Assembly (NCBI GenBank): GCA_947058225.1
Contig: CAMSGF010000007.1
Coordinates: forward strand, 1-12,334
Length of the DNA stretch: 12,334 bases
Origin: an uncultured Eubacteriaceae bacterium
GTDB lineage: Bacteria > Bacillota > Clostridia > Eubacteriales > Anaerofustaceae
Direction: 5' to 3'
Of the stretch, positions 5,758 to 12,334 are shown piece after piece. Every line of letters begins with the position of its first letter. The first letter of the stretch is position 1. The notes under the pieces were generated by a model. It was given only the letters and a program-made list of their open reading frames with translations. It had not been told where the DNA came from and did not search any database. Made by a program: the position numbers and the translations under genes.

Positions 5758-7488
5758 TTAATTATCTCCAAAAACTTCTTCTTTAGTATTATCATTTTCT
5801 ATATCACTTTCACTGTTATCAGCCAAATGCTCTATCCATTTAAATACGTTCTCCCTCATCTTATTATTGTATAAATGAGGGGATAAATCATCTGTTTGTA
5901 ATATTCTTATTAAGAAATACACATCTTTAAAATCTTTATTATAAAGAAGAATGACTATTGCCATTTTTAATATATCTATGTCAAATACCAATTCTACAGA
6001 GTTTATTTTAGATGTTTTATGTCCTTTTATAATAACTTTTTTGTATTTATCTATATATTGATATATTTTTTTAAAATAAAAACTTAATTTTTCTTTTAAT
6101 AAACCAAACTCCCGCTTTTCGTACAGTAAAGACATCTCCACTTTTTTATCGTTATAATATTCTTCCAAAGTCCCATTAAAATTATTTTCTTCAATATCCA
6201 TTCTCATAGAAAGATTTGGAGATTTTTCAATAATTTCTGTTTCCATCTCATCGAGGTTAATAGTTTTTAAAAATTTTTTCATATCCAATAATCTATAATT
6301 ATCAGCCATTACCATAAGCATCATAATCAATATCTCTCCATCAAAATATAATGCTAATCTCTTACTCATATACTCATAAACTTTTTTTAGGTAGTCATTT
6401 AATCTTATTAATAACTCATCAATATCTTTTTTTTCAAAAATTTGGTTTAGCTCGTCTTTAACAGGTATATATTTCTCTCTTAAATTTAAACTCTCCCATA
6501 CACAACTGACAATATACCATTGTCTGTTCGTATATCTTCTAAGAGGCTGTATCTGCTTGTTATACTTTCTAAGAAGAGAATTCTTTTCTAAATATTCCTG
6601 TTTGCCTATACCACAGGCATAAACATGTTTTAAATATTCATTATAAGGCATATCCGGCTCTGTTATAATTGGATATTCCATTCTCCTGCCTATTATGTTC
6701 CTTGTTGCCCATTGTATCCCAAATTTACACTTTAAATATTCATTATAATGATAAAATGTATCAAACTCATATCCCTCAAATTCTACTTTCGTTGTGTCGT
6801 ATTCGTCAACCAATTCCTTTGGAATATCTTTTCTTTTCTCCCATAAACCCGAGACTGAATATTTATCATAAGAAGCATTTAAAGAAAAAATATGCTTAAA
6901 CATTTTTTTTATCCCATTGTCAACCCCATACAATTTAAAGACACTCTTAACAATCTTATTGGCATAATTCATATATTTACCAATGTTGCCTTTTACCTTA
7001 AAAACTTTAGCTTCCAATCCTCTGTAATAAGATTTTGATAAACTCATATTTATTTTATTTTTATATAAAGGCTTTAATGCTTCAATCACAATGTGTATTC
7101 CATAATTTTCAAAAAAACCGAATTCTTCTACATGAAAAAATGTAGAATTTTTATCACCGTAATGAATTGCAAGCCCCGGAAAATCCTTATTTGTTTCAAG
7201 ACATTCTATATATCTGTCCTCTTTTAATCCTTTTTTCAAACAAACTTCAATAAACTTCCCTCTGTTATCTCCCGTCATTACAATTGTTGCACTGCAGGAA
7301 TCCTCAATAAAACCACCGTTCATAACTGCTTCGTACAACAAATGATCAGCAAGATAATATTTAATATCATTTTCTTTACAAATAATATCAATTTCTTTTA
7401 ATAAAATAAGTATTTTATTTTGAATCTCTTTTTGCCTGTTTATTTCTTGTTCTTCAAAAAAATCTTTATCGATATCTTTATAATTCAT
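5758..7488 (-). CDS. LicD-like protein lacking the catalytic aspartates
   Basis: A 576-residue protein whose first 140 residues or so align by eye with the upstream LicD protein: ILLKEIDIICKENDIKYYL, then LLYEAVMNGGF, then IVMTGDN. The catalytic block WDDDADI of the partner is replaced by DSCSATI (residues 63-69), so D46, D47, D48 and D50 become S64, C65, S66 and T68. The second acidic site IDMFIVD is replaced by IHIVIEA. It therefore looks like a pseudoenzyme, perhaps a regulatory or acceptor-binding subunit. The rest (about 150-576) is mainly helical and unrecognised. The ATG at 7488 overlaps the previous gene by 11 bases and has AGGGA upstream; a TTG at 7506 is the alternative. The gene is full length with no frameshift, so it is probably maintained by selection. 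Confidence 0.8.
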   Translation of the reverse strand: MNYKDIDKDFFEEQEINRQKEIQNKILILLKEIDIICKENDIKYYLADHLLYEAVMNGGFIEDSCSATIVMTGDNRGKFIEVCLKKGLKEDRYIECLETNKDFPGLAIHYGDKNSTFFHVEEFGFFENYGIHIVIEALKPLYKNKINMSLSKSYYRGLEAKVFKVKGNIGKYMNYANKIVKSVFKLYGVDNGIKKMFKHIFSLNASYDKYSVSGLWEKRKDIPKELVDEYDTTKVEFEGYEFDTFYHYNEYLKCKFGIQWATRNIIGRRMEYPIITEPDMPYNEYLKHVYACGIGKQEYLEKNSLLRKYNKQIQPLRRYTNRQWYIVSCVWESLNLREKYIPVKDELNQIFEKKDIDELLIRLNDYLKKVYEYMSKRLALYFDGEILIMMLMVMADNYRLLDMKKFLKTINLDEMETEIIEKSPNLSMRMDIEENNFNGTLEEYYNDKKVEMSLLYEKREFGLLKEKLSFYFKKIYQYIDKYKKVIIKGHKTSKINSVELVFDIDILKMAIVILLYNKDFKDVYFLIRILQTDDLSPHLYNNKMRENVFKWIEHLADNSESDIENDNTKEEVFGDN

Positions 7489-9094
7489 ACTTTCTTTCCC
7501 TGCCAATAGATTTTAATATTTCATTAATTTCCAATAACATAACGGCATTTCTACTGTTGTCAAGAACCTCACTATACAATTCAACTGCTAAATCTTCTTC
7601 ATTTTTCATAAGATTAACGTCAGCCAAAAACTTCTTAAGTTCCATATTATTTGGATGAGTTTTTAACGAGAATTTTATATATTCCATTATTTCGTCTGTA
7701 TTTTCTTTATCTTCTATCATAAACCTAATTTTTGCAAGAATCAATCCTATGTGATTTGGATACTCTTCAATTTTCTTATTCACAATATCCCTTGCACCTG
7801 AAATATCCCCGGTTTCTAAGCTTATAGCCAAATCTCTGCTAAACTTTGACATACGCTCTATTTCTTTCATTAAAACCGAATATTCACTGTAATTTCTCTT
7901 GTATGCACCAAATATTTTATCAGCGATATAATATTCTCCCCTCATAATAAGAGAATATAAACACGCATACCTAAAATTGTCTTTTATGTCTATTATAACT
8001 GCATGCATCCTATGTTCTCTCGCACATTGTTCACTTATAAAAGGATGAAAAATCTGTACTATTAAATCATATTCACCCCTTTCAAGCATATCATCAATAG
8101 GGAGCGTTTCATAAAATTTATCAAATTTAATCTTATTTTTTATCGCATCTAATGAACGCTTTACTTTGGTCATATCAGTTTGAAGCGAACGTTTTTCAGC
8201 AACTATGCCCTTTATAGTATTGTACTTATTGGAAATTTCATTCCCATCTATTTTTTCTTTATAATCTTCGTAATAATCTAGAAACCCAATTTCCAAGCTT
8301 CTGAGCGCCCCATCATGTGTCGCAGAACAATCTTCAGGCATTATCATCCAATCATCACCGTAACACTGTCTTAAAAATCCCTCAGAACGATTGAATATAG
8401 GAAGTTTTGTATCTTCAAACGGAACGTATAAAGGCCCGTCTATAAAATATTTCTTATCCCATACATACGTCAGCGGAGTATGTTCTAAATACACAGCAAG
8501 TTTATTATACCTAAACATAACCTCATCACATTCATCAATTGGAATATTAAATAATTCATCCTCATATTTTTTTATTACATAATCTCTGCCATACTTCTTA
8601 CTCTCTGCCATATTTTTCTTAAATGCTTTTCCGTCAAATTCTATTGAGTTTAAAACGTGAGAATCTACAAATTCTATATATTCATACAGTTTCTTTTTAT
8701 ATTCTTCCTGCTTTTGTTTATCTCTTGGGATAGGGTCAACTATAAACATATCAATATACGTCCCTTCACTTGCAAGCCCCCAATATCTCGGTTTATATAT
8801 ACAAGAAGTTTCCATATCCACATAATGAGGCATAACATAGGGATAATCTTTATCCTTGCCTAGCCATTCTAATTTTCTGCCCTTTTTTAATTCCCCCGGT
8901 GCATAAATTTTAAACTTTTCCCAATTATCCCTTGTCATTATAATATCCGCATCATCATCCCAAGGCAAAAAACCCTTGTTTCTAACTGCACCAAGGAGTG
9001 TTCCCGCATATAAAAAATATTCAATATTATGTCTTAAACATATTTCATCTATCTCTTTTAAAAGTTTTAATAATCTCTCCTGTAAAGGCAACAT
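7478..9094 (-). CDS. LicD-family transferase with C-terminal helical (TPR-like) extension
   Basis: A 538-residue protein. Residues 1-275 form a LicD domain with the hallmark GTLLGAVRNKGFLPWDDDAD (31-50) and a second acidic site TYIDMFIVDPIP (113-123); the aspartates D46-D48, D50, D115 and D120 are intact. LicD proteins are nucleotidyltransferase-fold enzymes that attach phosphocholine or related phospho-groups to teichoic acids, lipooligosaccharide or capsule. The remaining 260 residues are helical, with a late TPR-like stretch (about 420-525), probably for partner contacts. No signal peptide or membrane segment is seen, so it should act at the cytoplasmic face. It is the first gene of the operon, about 40 bases below a strong promoter. 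The upstream AAAGGA is rather far from the ATG, so translation may be modest. Confidence 0.9.
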   Translation of the reverse strand: MLPLQERLLKLLKEIDEICLRHNIEYFLYAGTLLGAVRNKGFLPWDDDADIIMTRDNWEKFKIYAPGELKKGRKLEWLGKDKDYPYVMPHYVDMETSCIYKPRYWGLASEGTYIDMFIVDPIPRDKQKQEEYKKKLYEYIEFVDSHVLNSIEFDGKAFKKNMAESKKYGRDYVIKKYEDELFNIPIDECDEVMFRYNKLAVYLEHTPLTYVWDKKYFIDGPLYVPFEDTKLPIFNRSEGFLRQCYGDDWMIMPEDCSATHDGALRSLEIGFLDYYEDYKEKIDGNEISNKYNTIKGIVAEKRSLQTDMTKVKRSLDAIKNKIKFDKFYETLPIDDMLERGEYDLIVQIFHPFISEQCAREHRMHAVIIDIKDNFRYACLYSLIMRGEYYIADKIFGAYKRNYSEYSVLMKEIERMSKFSRDLAISLETGDISGARDIVNKKIEEYPNHIGLILAKIRFMIEDKENTDEIMEYIKFSLKTHPNNMELKKFLADVNLMKNEEDLAVELYSEVLDNSRNAVMLLEINEILKSIGRERKYEL

Positions 9095-9141
9095 ACCTTA
9101 TATCCATTCCTTTGATAATATTTTACATCTAATTAATTGCA

Positions 9142-9170
9142 ATTATATATAAATAACACAAAAAAGTCAA
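9142..9170 (-). promoter_or_regulatory. Promoter of the seven-gene operon
   Basis: On the minus strand, -35 TTGACT (9165-9170) and a perfect -10 TATAAT (9142-9147) have a 17-base spacer. Transcription should start near 9135, giving a leader of about 40 bases before the LicD ATG at 9094. The near-consensus match predicts strong primary-sigma transcription. No clear operator overlaps it. Confidence 0.85.
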
Positions 9171-9412
9171 ACAACTAACCCTAGATAATAATAACAATTT
9201 AGATATATTTTTTATAAAATAAATTCTTATAACCTCATAAATTTATCATCATTAAAAACCATCAATACTCGTATATATATAATATATTTAAATTTAATTT
9301 GTTTAAATTTAACTTTAATACAAAACATATATCCTAATGCTTAATATCCGCTTTTATTAAAATCATACTTATATATCAAATACTATTCTTTTATTTATTT
9401 TTTTATATACAC
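9171..9412. other. AT-rich intergenic region between nitroreductase and operon
   Basis: This non-coding stretch lies upstream of the operon promoter and downstream of the nitroreductase stop. It contains the direct repeat at 9287-9312 and long A+T-only tracts. I see no convincing terminator, tRNA or small ORF. Read-through from the nitroreductase gene into the operon is therefore possible. Confidence 0.6.
9287..9312. repeat. Direct repeat of an 11-base AT palindromic unit
   Basis: TTTAAATTTAA occurs at 9287-9297 and again at 9302-9312, with TTTG between. Each copy contains the palindrome TTAAATTTAA. It lies about 120-145 bases upstream of the operon -35. It could be a protein-binding site or a chance product of base composition. 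Confidence 0.4.
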
Positions 9413-10177
9413 CTACGCCTGCATTTTATAAATAGCCACCAACACTTTTTCTAAATCTGTAGCTATGTCATAATCATCATAAAGCTCTCTTTGAAATATT
9501 ATCCCTTCATTTTTTAGACATACTTCCAAAATGAATAAAAATATTCCCATATCGATTCTGTTATAATAAGTAACCTTGTTTACAGGCATCATACCCCTTT
9601 TACCTTCTTTTTTATACCTAAATACTTTAATCATATTATCTTTTTCTTCCACCATCCAAGGCTGCGTATTGCAGGCACTTGGAGAAAACCTTACAACATT
9701 TAAAATATTCGCCAGATTCTTCCCCTCATAAATCTCCTCCAACGGTTTTCTCTTACTTTTATACATATCCTTTCTGAATTTGTCTTTTTTAACTTTTGAA
9801 ATTGCAATCATTATTACAAAATCAAGACCATTATATTTATCCTCTTTAACCTTTCCTATCCCAAACCAGAGGGAGCCTATATCCATAGACGCCAAATATA
9901 AATCAAGCTGCTCTCCTATATATCCTATATTTTGAAGATAATTCCCCTTTTTCTCACTGTAAAGAAGAATACAATAATCTGCACCCCTCTTGCACGATGT
10001 TTCATCTTCTTTTACTATTTTCATATCCACCTTTATATCATCAAAAAGAGGCTTAACACTCTTAAACTTTTTTTCAATTCCTATAAGTTCTTCTTTACTT
10101 ATCTTTCCTTTTCCCGTATCCCTGAAAATATGAAAGGACTTCCTTTTAAATATCATCTCATAAAACAAACCGTTCAT
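9413..10177 (-). CDS. Nitroreductase-like flavoprotein (TM1586 type)
   Basis: A 254-residue protein. FKRKSFHIFRD (10-20) is the usual N-terminal FMN-phosphate contact of nitroreductases. RFSPSACNTQPWMV (163-176) is the conserved SPSAxNxQPW segment, and YNRIDMGIFLFILEV (205-219) matches the later helix. The order and length resemble the TM1586-like subgroup, FMN proteins that likely use NAD(P)H; natural substrates are mostly unknown. The start at 10177 is set by a perfect AGGAGG 7 bases upstream. The gene stands alone, about 240 bases upstream of the operon promoter, so a shared role with the operon is not shown. A run of eight G/C lies 47 bases above the ATG. TM1586-like assignment is from memory of the motif pattern. 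Confidence 0.83.
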   Translation of the reverse strand: MNGLFYEMIFKRKSFHIFRDTGKGKISKEELIGIEKKFKSVKPLFDDIKVDMKIVKEDETSCKRGADYCILLYSEKKGNYLQNIGYIGEQLDLYLASMDIGSLWFGIGKVKEDKYNGLDFVIMIAISKVKKDKFRKDMYKSKRKPLEEIYEGKNLANILNVVRFSPSACNTQPWMVEEKDNMIKVFRYKKEGKRGMMPVNKVTYYNRIDMGIFLFILEVCLKNEGIIFQRELYDDYDIATDLEKVLVAIYKMQA

Positions 10178-10529
10178 AATAAAACCTCCTAAAAATCAAT
10201 ATAATTTAATTTGAAATTTTTTATGGGGGGGGAAAAAACATCTATAAATTATATAAATGCTTTTTTATCCTTTATTTAATAAAAATACAAACAAAATTAT
10301 AATGTATAAAAACTTAAGATTTAATATTAAATACCATACAAAAATATACCCTTTTTAAGATTGCATTGTATCGACTTTTAATTTTTTATAATCTAAATCA
10401 TACCATAAAAATAAACCACAGCATTACATTTAAAATATTTATCGTTTATAAAAAATTTCTCCACTACATTCTCTGTATAAAACGTACAAATTATAATATT
10501 TATATCATATTAAAAATTTAAACTTTTAA
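10178..10529. other. AT-rich intergenic region with a G8 tract
   Basis: About 350 bases without a gene. It holds the GGAGG site of the nitroreductase gene, a run of eight G (10225-10232) and an AT-only 14-bp palindrome (10319-10332). Several TATAAT-like hexamers occur, but none has a good -35 at the right distance, so I do not place a promoter. No terminator with a GC-containing stem is seen after the GNAT stop. Confidence 0.6.
10225..10232. repeat. Mononucleotide run of eight G (C on the coding strand)
   Basis: The run is flanked by an A/T-only stretch (TTTTTTAT on one side, AAAAAA on the other). It is the only long G/C run in the window. On the transcribed strand it sits 47 bases before the nitroreductase ATG, roughly at or just upstream of where a -35 box would lie for a weak TATATT. 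Such runs change length by slipped-strand mispairing. Confidence 0.7.
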
Positions 10530-11171
10530 CTACTTAATCACTGAATTGGAATATATATAAAATTCCTCCTGACTTAAAGTATGTTTTTTTTCTTTCTTTT
10601 CAAAACGCTCATCAAACTCTCTAGCTTTTGCTTCATTTATTTGCATAACAGGAGAATCAAAATACTTCCACTTTATTTCCCTTTCCTTCAAAGCCCCCGG
10701 AACGAGCTCTTTTACCAGCATAGCCGTAGGAAATACATCCCCTTCAAGACAAATATTATACTTTTTACAACTTTTAAACCCCAAGCCTACATAATTGCTC
10801 GGACTTCCAAAAATCACAATGCTATCATATCCAAGATTTATTGCTTTTTCAAAGGAATACTCCATCAGCATCTTCCCATATCCCTTCCTTTGATACTTTG
10901 GCAGGATACAAACAGGTCCAAATGTAAGTATATTCTTCTCCCTTTCATCCTCTCCGACAAGCCTTGATTTTGTATACATAATGTTTCCTATAACTTCTCC
11001 GTCTGATTCTATTACAAAATCTAATTCAGGGATAAAATCTTCATGTCCTCTCATAATATGAACTAAATAATGCTCAAAACACCCAGGCATATACATATTA
11101 TAAAAGGCTTCTCTTGTAATTTCTTCAACCCTCTTATAATCTTTTTTATTTTCATTTCTTATTTTAATCAT
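10530..11171 (-). CDS. GNAT-family N-acetyltransferase (YhbS-like)
   Basis: A 213-residue protein. Residues about 50-135 carry the GNAT core: DFVIESDGEVIGNIMYTKS, then LTFGPVCILPKYQRKGYGKM with the acetyl-CoA pyrophosphate loop Q94-R-K-G-Y-G99, then SIVIFGSPSNYVGLGF, typical of the YhbS (COG3153) group. These enzymes transfer acetyl from acetyl-CoA to an amine of a small molecule or protein; the substrate here is unknown. A C-terminal tail of about 70 residues after the core, with a Lys/Glu-rich stretch, is common in this subgroup. A GGGAG site precedes the ATG at 11171. Neighbours are the CatA-like gene upstream and the nitroreductase downstream, each separated by gaps of 150 bases or more, so it is probably its own unit. 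Confidence 0.9.
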   Translation of the reverse strand: MIKIRNENKKDYKRVEEITREAFYNMYMPGCFEHYLVHIMRGHEDFIPELDFVIESDGEVIGNIMYTKSRLVGEDEREKNILTFGPVCILPKYQRKGYGKMLMEYSFEKAINLGYDSIVIFGSPSNYVGLGFKSCKKYNICLEGDVFPTAMLVKELVPGALKEREIKWKYFDSPVMQINEAKAREFDERFEKKEKKHTLSQEEFYIYSNSVIK

Positions 11172-11245
11172 TTTTTCTCTCCCATTTTAAATCATTTCTA
11201 CATTCATCTGTCTTATAATAACATTAAATAAAAATTATAAAACCG

Positions 11246-11273
11246 ATGAAAATCACAATCTTATCATTTTCAT
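11246..11273 (-). terminator. Possible weak terminator after the CatA-like gene
   Basis: An 8-bp inverted repeat ATGAAAAT (11246-11253) with ATTTTCAT (11266-11273) has a 12-base loop. On the minus strand it is followed by a U-rich stretch (11230-11242). The stem has only two G/C pairs, so the call is tentative. Confidence 0.3.
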
Positions 11274-11298
11274 TTTAAACAAAATAAATATATAATTC

Positions 11299-11312
11299 AT
11301 TTCCCGGGAAAT
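11299..11312. promoter_or_regulatory. 14-bp perfect palindrome ATTTCCCGGGAAAT
   Basis: A perfect palindrome with a CCCGGG core lies 16 bases past the stop of the CatA-like gene and about 130 bases upstream of the GNAT start. In such AT-rich intergenic DNA a six-base GC core is unexpected. With no spare loop it would make a poor RNA hairpin (five pairs), so a dimeric protein-binding site is the better guess. Confidence 0.45.
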
Positions 11313-11328
11313 AGTATATTATAAAAGC

Positions 11329-11952
11329 TTATATCTTAAGTGTGTTTATCTCCCTTTGCAAATCTTCGAGAAAGCCTGCCGCTTCAAGACCATCCATTTG
11401 CGTATGATGAAACTGAAAGGATAAGGGAAGTATAGTTTTAAAAAGCTTTTTCCGATACCTACCCCAAATAATAAATGGGTTATTATAAAACCCGGCGTAT
11501 ATATTAACCGCCCCGTCAATATCATACTGTGCGAGAGAGGAGCTTCCTATAACCATATATTCCTCTCCTAAATCATACATCTGCCCTGTGCTTTTAACCT
11601 TATCTGTAAGGGAGAGATACTCCTCGTTAAAACGCTTAATATCATTATAAAAAGGAATATCACACGTACTTATATCATTCTTTGTTTTAACGACAACGCT
11701 TATTGCGAGATTATCATAAAGCATCATCTTCTCACCTAATGGAAGAAGATAAAAATCTTTAGTCTTTGATGCTGCCTTTAAAACAGAGTAGCACATAAGC
11801 ATATTAAACTTATATCCGTTTTTACGGCTTATTTTGATAAGATTTGTCACATCTATCGTTTTAAAAAGCGTCACCATAGGCATAGGAGCTTTCATCCATA
11901 AGTCAAATGCTGCCGCTCTTTTAGTTTCCTTTGGGTCTATTTCTTTTACCAT
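11329..11952 (-). CDS. CatA-like O-acetyltransferase
   Basis: A 207-residue protein of the chloramphenicol acetyltransferase fold, close to the usual length of about 210-220. The catalytic signature HHTQMDG is at 182-188, with H183 the expected general base in HxxxD. The N-terminal RAAAFDLWMKAPMPMVTLF and central FNMLMCYSVLKAA also fit the family (CAT: RxxxF, then FYPAMMY-like). These enzymes transfer acetyl from CoA to a hydroxyl and act as trimers. It belongs to the broad CatA-like group of gut anaerobes, and chloramphenicol resistance should not be assumed. The ATG at 11952 has GGGAGG (11959-11964) 6 bases upstream. A degenerate 9-base tandem repeat lies just upstream of that site. Confidence 0.9.
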   Translation of the reverse strand: MVKEIDPKETKRAAAFDLWMKAPMPMVTLFKTIDVTNLIKISRKNGYKFNMLMCYSVLKAASKTKDFYLLPLGEKMMLYDNLAISVVVKTKNDISTCDIPFYNDIKRFNEEYLSLTDKVKSTGQMYDLGEEYMVIGSSSLAQYDIDGAVNIYAGFYNNPFIIWGRYRKKLFKTILPLSFQFHHTQMDGLEAAGFLEDLQREINTLKI

Positions 11953-11969
11953 ATGTATCCTCCCTTTAT

Positions 11970-12004
11970 TTGATTTTATTGACTTTATTAACTTATTGAT
12001 TTTT
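11970..12004. repeat. Degenerate 9-base tandem repeat upstream of the CatA-like gene
   Basis: Four consecutive units, TTGATTTTA, TTGACTTTA, TTAACTTA and TTGATTTTT, run from 11970 to 12004 on the plus strand. They end 5 bases upstream of the ribosome binding site in the coding direction, so they lie in the leader or promoter. They may be a binding site array or simple-sequence drift. Confidence 0.45.
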
Positions 12005-12072
12005 TATTATTTTTAAAAAAACATAATTTTTATTTTAAATTAAATATGTCATTCTAAATTAACAATAAAAAA

Positions 12073-12291
12073 TCACTTTAGGTTTATAAATAATAACCCT
12101 ATAAGACATATAACAATTCCAAGTATTTTATTTAAACTAAGCGTTTCATTATATAACAAATATCCGACAAAAATCAATGCAAGTGCAAGAAACGAACTTG
12201 AAACGACAGAAGCAGTGCTGACCTGCCACCCTGCTTTATAAGCGTAGATAAAACCGACCTCAAGTCCGACAAGGGCAATTCCAGACCATGG
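12073..12291 (-). CDS. EamA/DMT-family transporter, C-terminal fragment
   Basis: About 72 residues can be read on the minus strand and end at TGA (12073-12075). They contain two or three hydrophobic helices: WSGIALVGLEVGFIYAYKAG, then TASVVSSSFLALALIFVGYL, a short loop LYNETLSLNK, and ILGIVICLIGLLFIN. This is the C-terminal end of drug/metabolite exporter (EamA-domain) proteins, with the LYNE-x-N-K loop typical of the last repeat; the substrate is unknown. Upstream of residue Trp (12286-12288) the match ends and an in-frame TAG appears at 12295-12297. The gene is therefore truncated by a sequence join and not by a normal start. It is the furthest upstream gene and is followed by about 120 bases of AT-rich DNA. 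Confidence 0.82.
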   Translation of the reverse strand, partial: PWSGIALVGLEVGFIYAYKAGWQVSTASVVSSSFLALALIFVGYLLYNETLSLNKILGIVICLIGLLFINLK

Positions 12292-12334
12292 GAGCTACGG
12301 TGACCGTGAATGGCAAGGAAATAGACGGGTACGA
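12292..12334. other. Unrelated, more GC-rich sequence joined to the transporter
   Basis: From about 12290 the composition becomes clearly richer in G+C, and the transporter frame is closed by TAG. On the plus strand the bases read openly as MGATVTVNGKEIDGY, which looks like coding sequence of another gene running in the opposite direction. It is too short to identify. A chimeric contig end is likely. Confidence 0.65.

Noticed and set aside
5758..7488. The second LicD-like gene as a decaying pseudogene
   Set aside because: It keeps one long intact frame with tight coupling to its neighbours, and only the catalytic residues are lost.
1582..9094. Operon as a polyketide or non-ribosomal peptide cluster
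   Set aside because: No ketosynthase, acyltransferase, adenylation, condensation or thioesterase domain is present; only FkbH and one ACP are shared with such clusters.
10319..10332. ATTTAATATTAAAT palindrome as an operator
   Set aside because: It is A+T only, and such palindromes are expected by chance in this AT-rich spacer.
11329..11952. Chloramphenicol resistance gene
   Set aside because: The HHxxxDG motif shows the fold and chemistry only. The CatA-like group is broad and many members do not give resistance.

Overview
The window is AT-rich, and everything recognisable in it reads on the minus strand. The 5' third of a 16S rRNA gene at the left edge has a V1-V2 sequence typical of Clostridia, closest in my recollection to Lachnospirales. 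AT-rich coding sequence, strong GGAGG-type ribosome binding sites and TTGACA/TATAAT promoters with 17-base spacers also fit a low-GC Firmicute. Genus cannot be set from this fragment.

Layout in the direction of transcription (right to left). 12073-12291 is the C-terminal end of an EamA/DMT-type membrane transporter, cut at an abrupt change of sequence near 12290. 11329-11952 encodes a CatA-like O-acetyltransferase and 10530-11171 a YhbS-like GNAT acetyltransferase. 9413-10177 encodes a TM1586-type nitroreductase-like protein. A strong promoter at 9142-9170 then opens a seven-gene operon (9094 to 1582) that ends at a 14-bp inverted repeat at 1476-1509. It is followed by a membrane-anchored XRE regulator (657-1370) with its own promoter. 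The rRNA promoter, leader and 16S 5' region (32-550) come last. Bases 1-31 are not 16S sequence.

The operon is the main content. Its order is an active LicD-family nucleotidyl/phosphotransferase with a helical C-terminal extension, a second LicD-like protein that has lost the catalytic aspartates, a stand-alone acyl carrier protein, an FkbH-type HAD protein, a VOC metal-dependent protein, a class V PLP aminotransferase of the AGXT/PhnW group, and a GNAT acyltransferase. Genes overlap or lie within 17 bases of each other, so they are very likely one unit. From known family roles, FkbH plus ACP would make a glyceryl-ACP thioester from 1,3-bisphosphoglycerate, LicD would attach a phospho-linked small molecule to a surface glycan or teichoic acid, and the aminotransferase would supply an amino group. 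No ketosynthase, oxidoreductase or phosphonate-forming PepM is present. I infer a small pathway that builds and attaches an unusual C3 or amino substituent to a cell-surface polymer. The product cannot be read from the sequence.

Both ends of the window look chimeric: 16S sequence stops abruptly at base 32, and the transporter frame breaks near base 12290. These joins are more likely assembly or amplification artefacts than biology.
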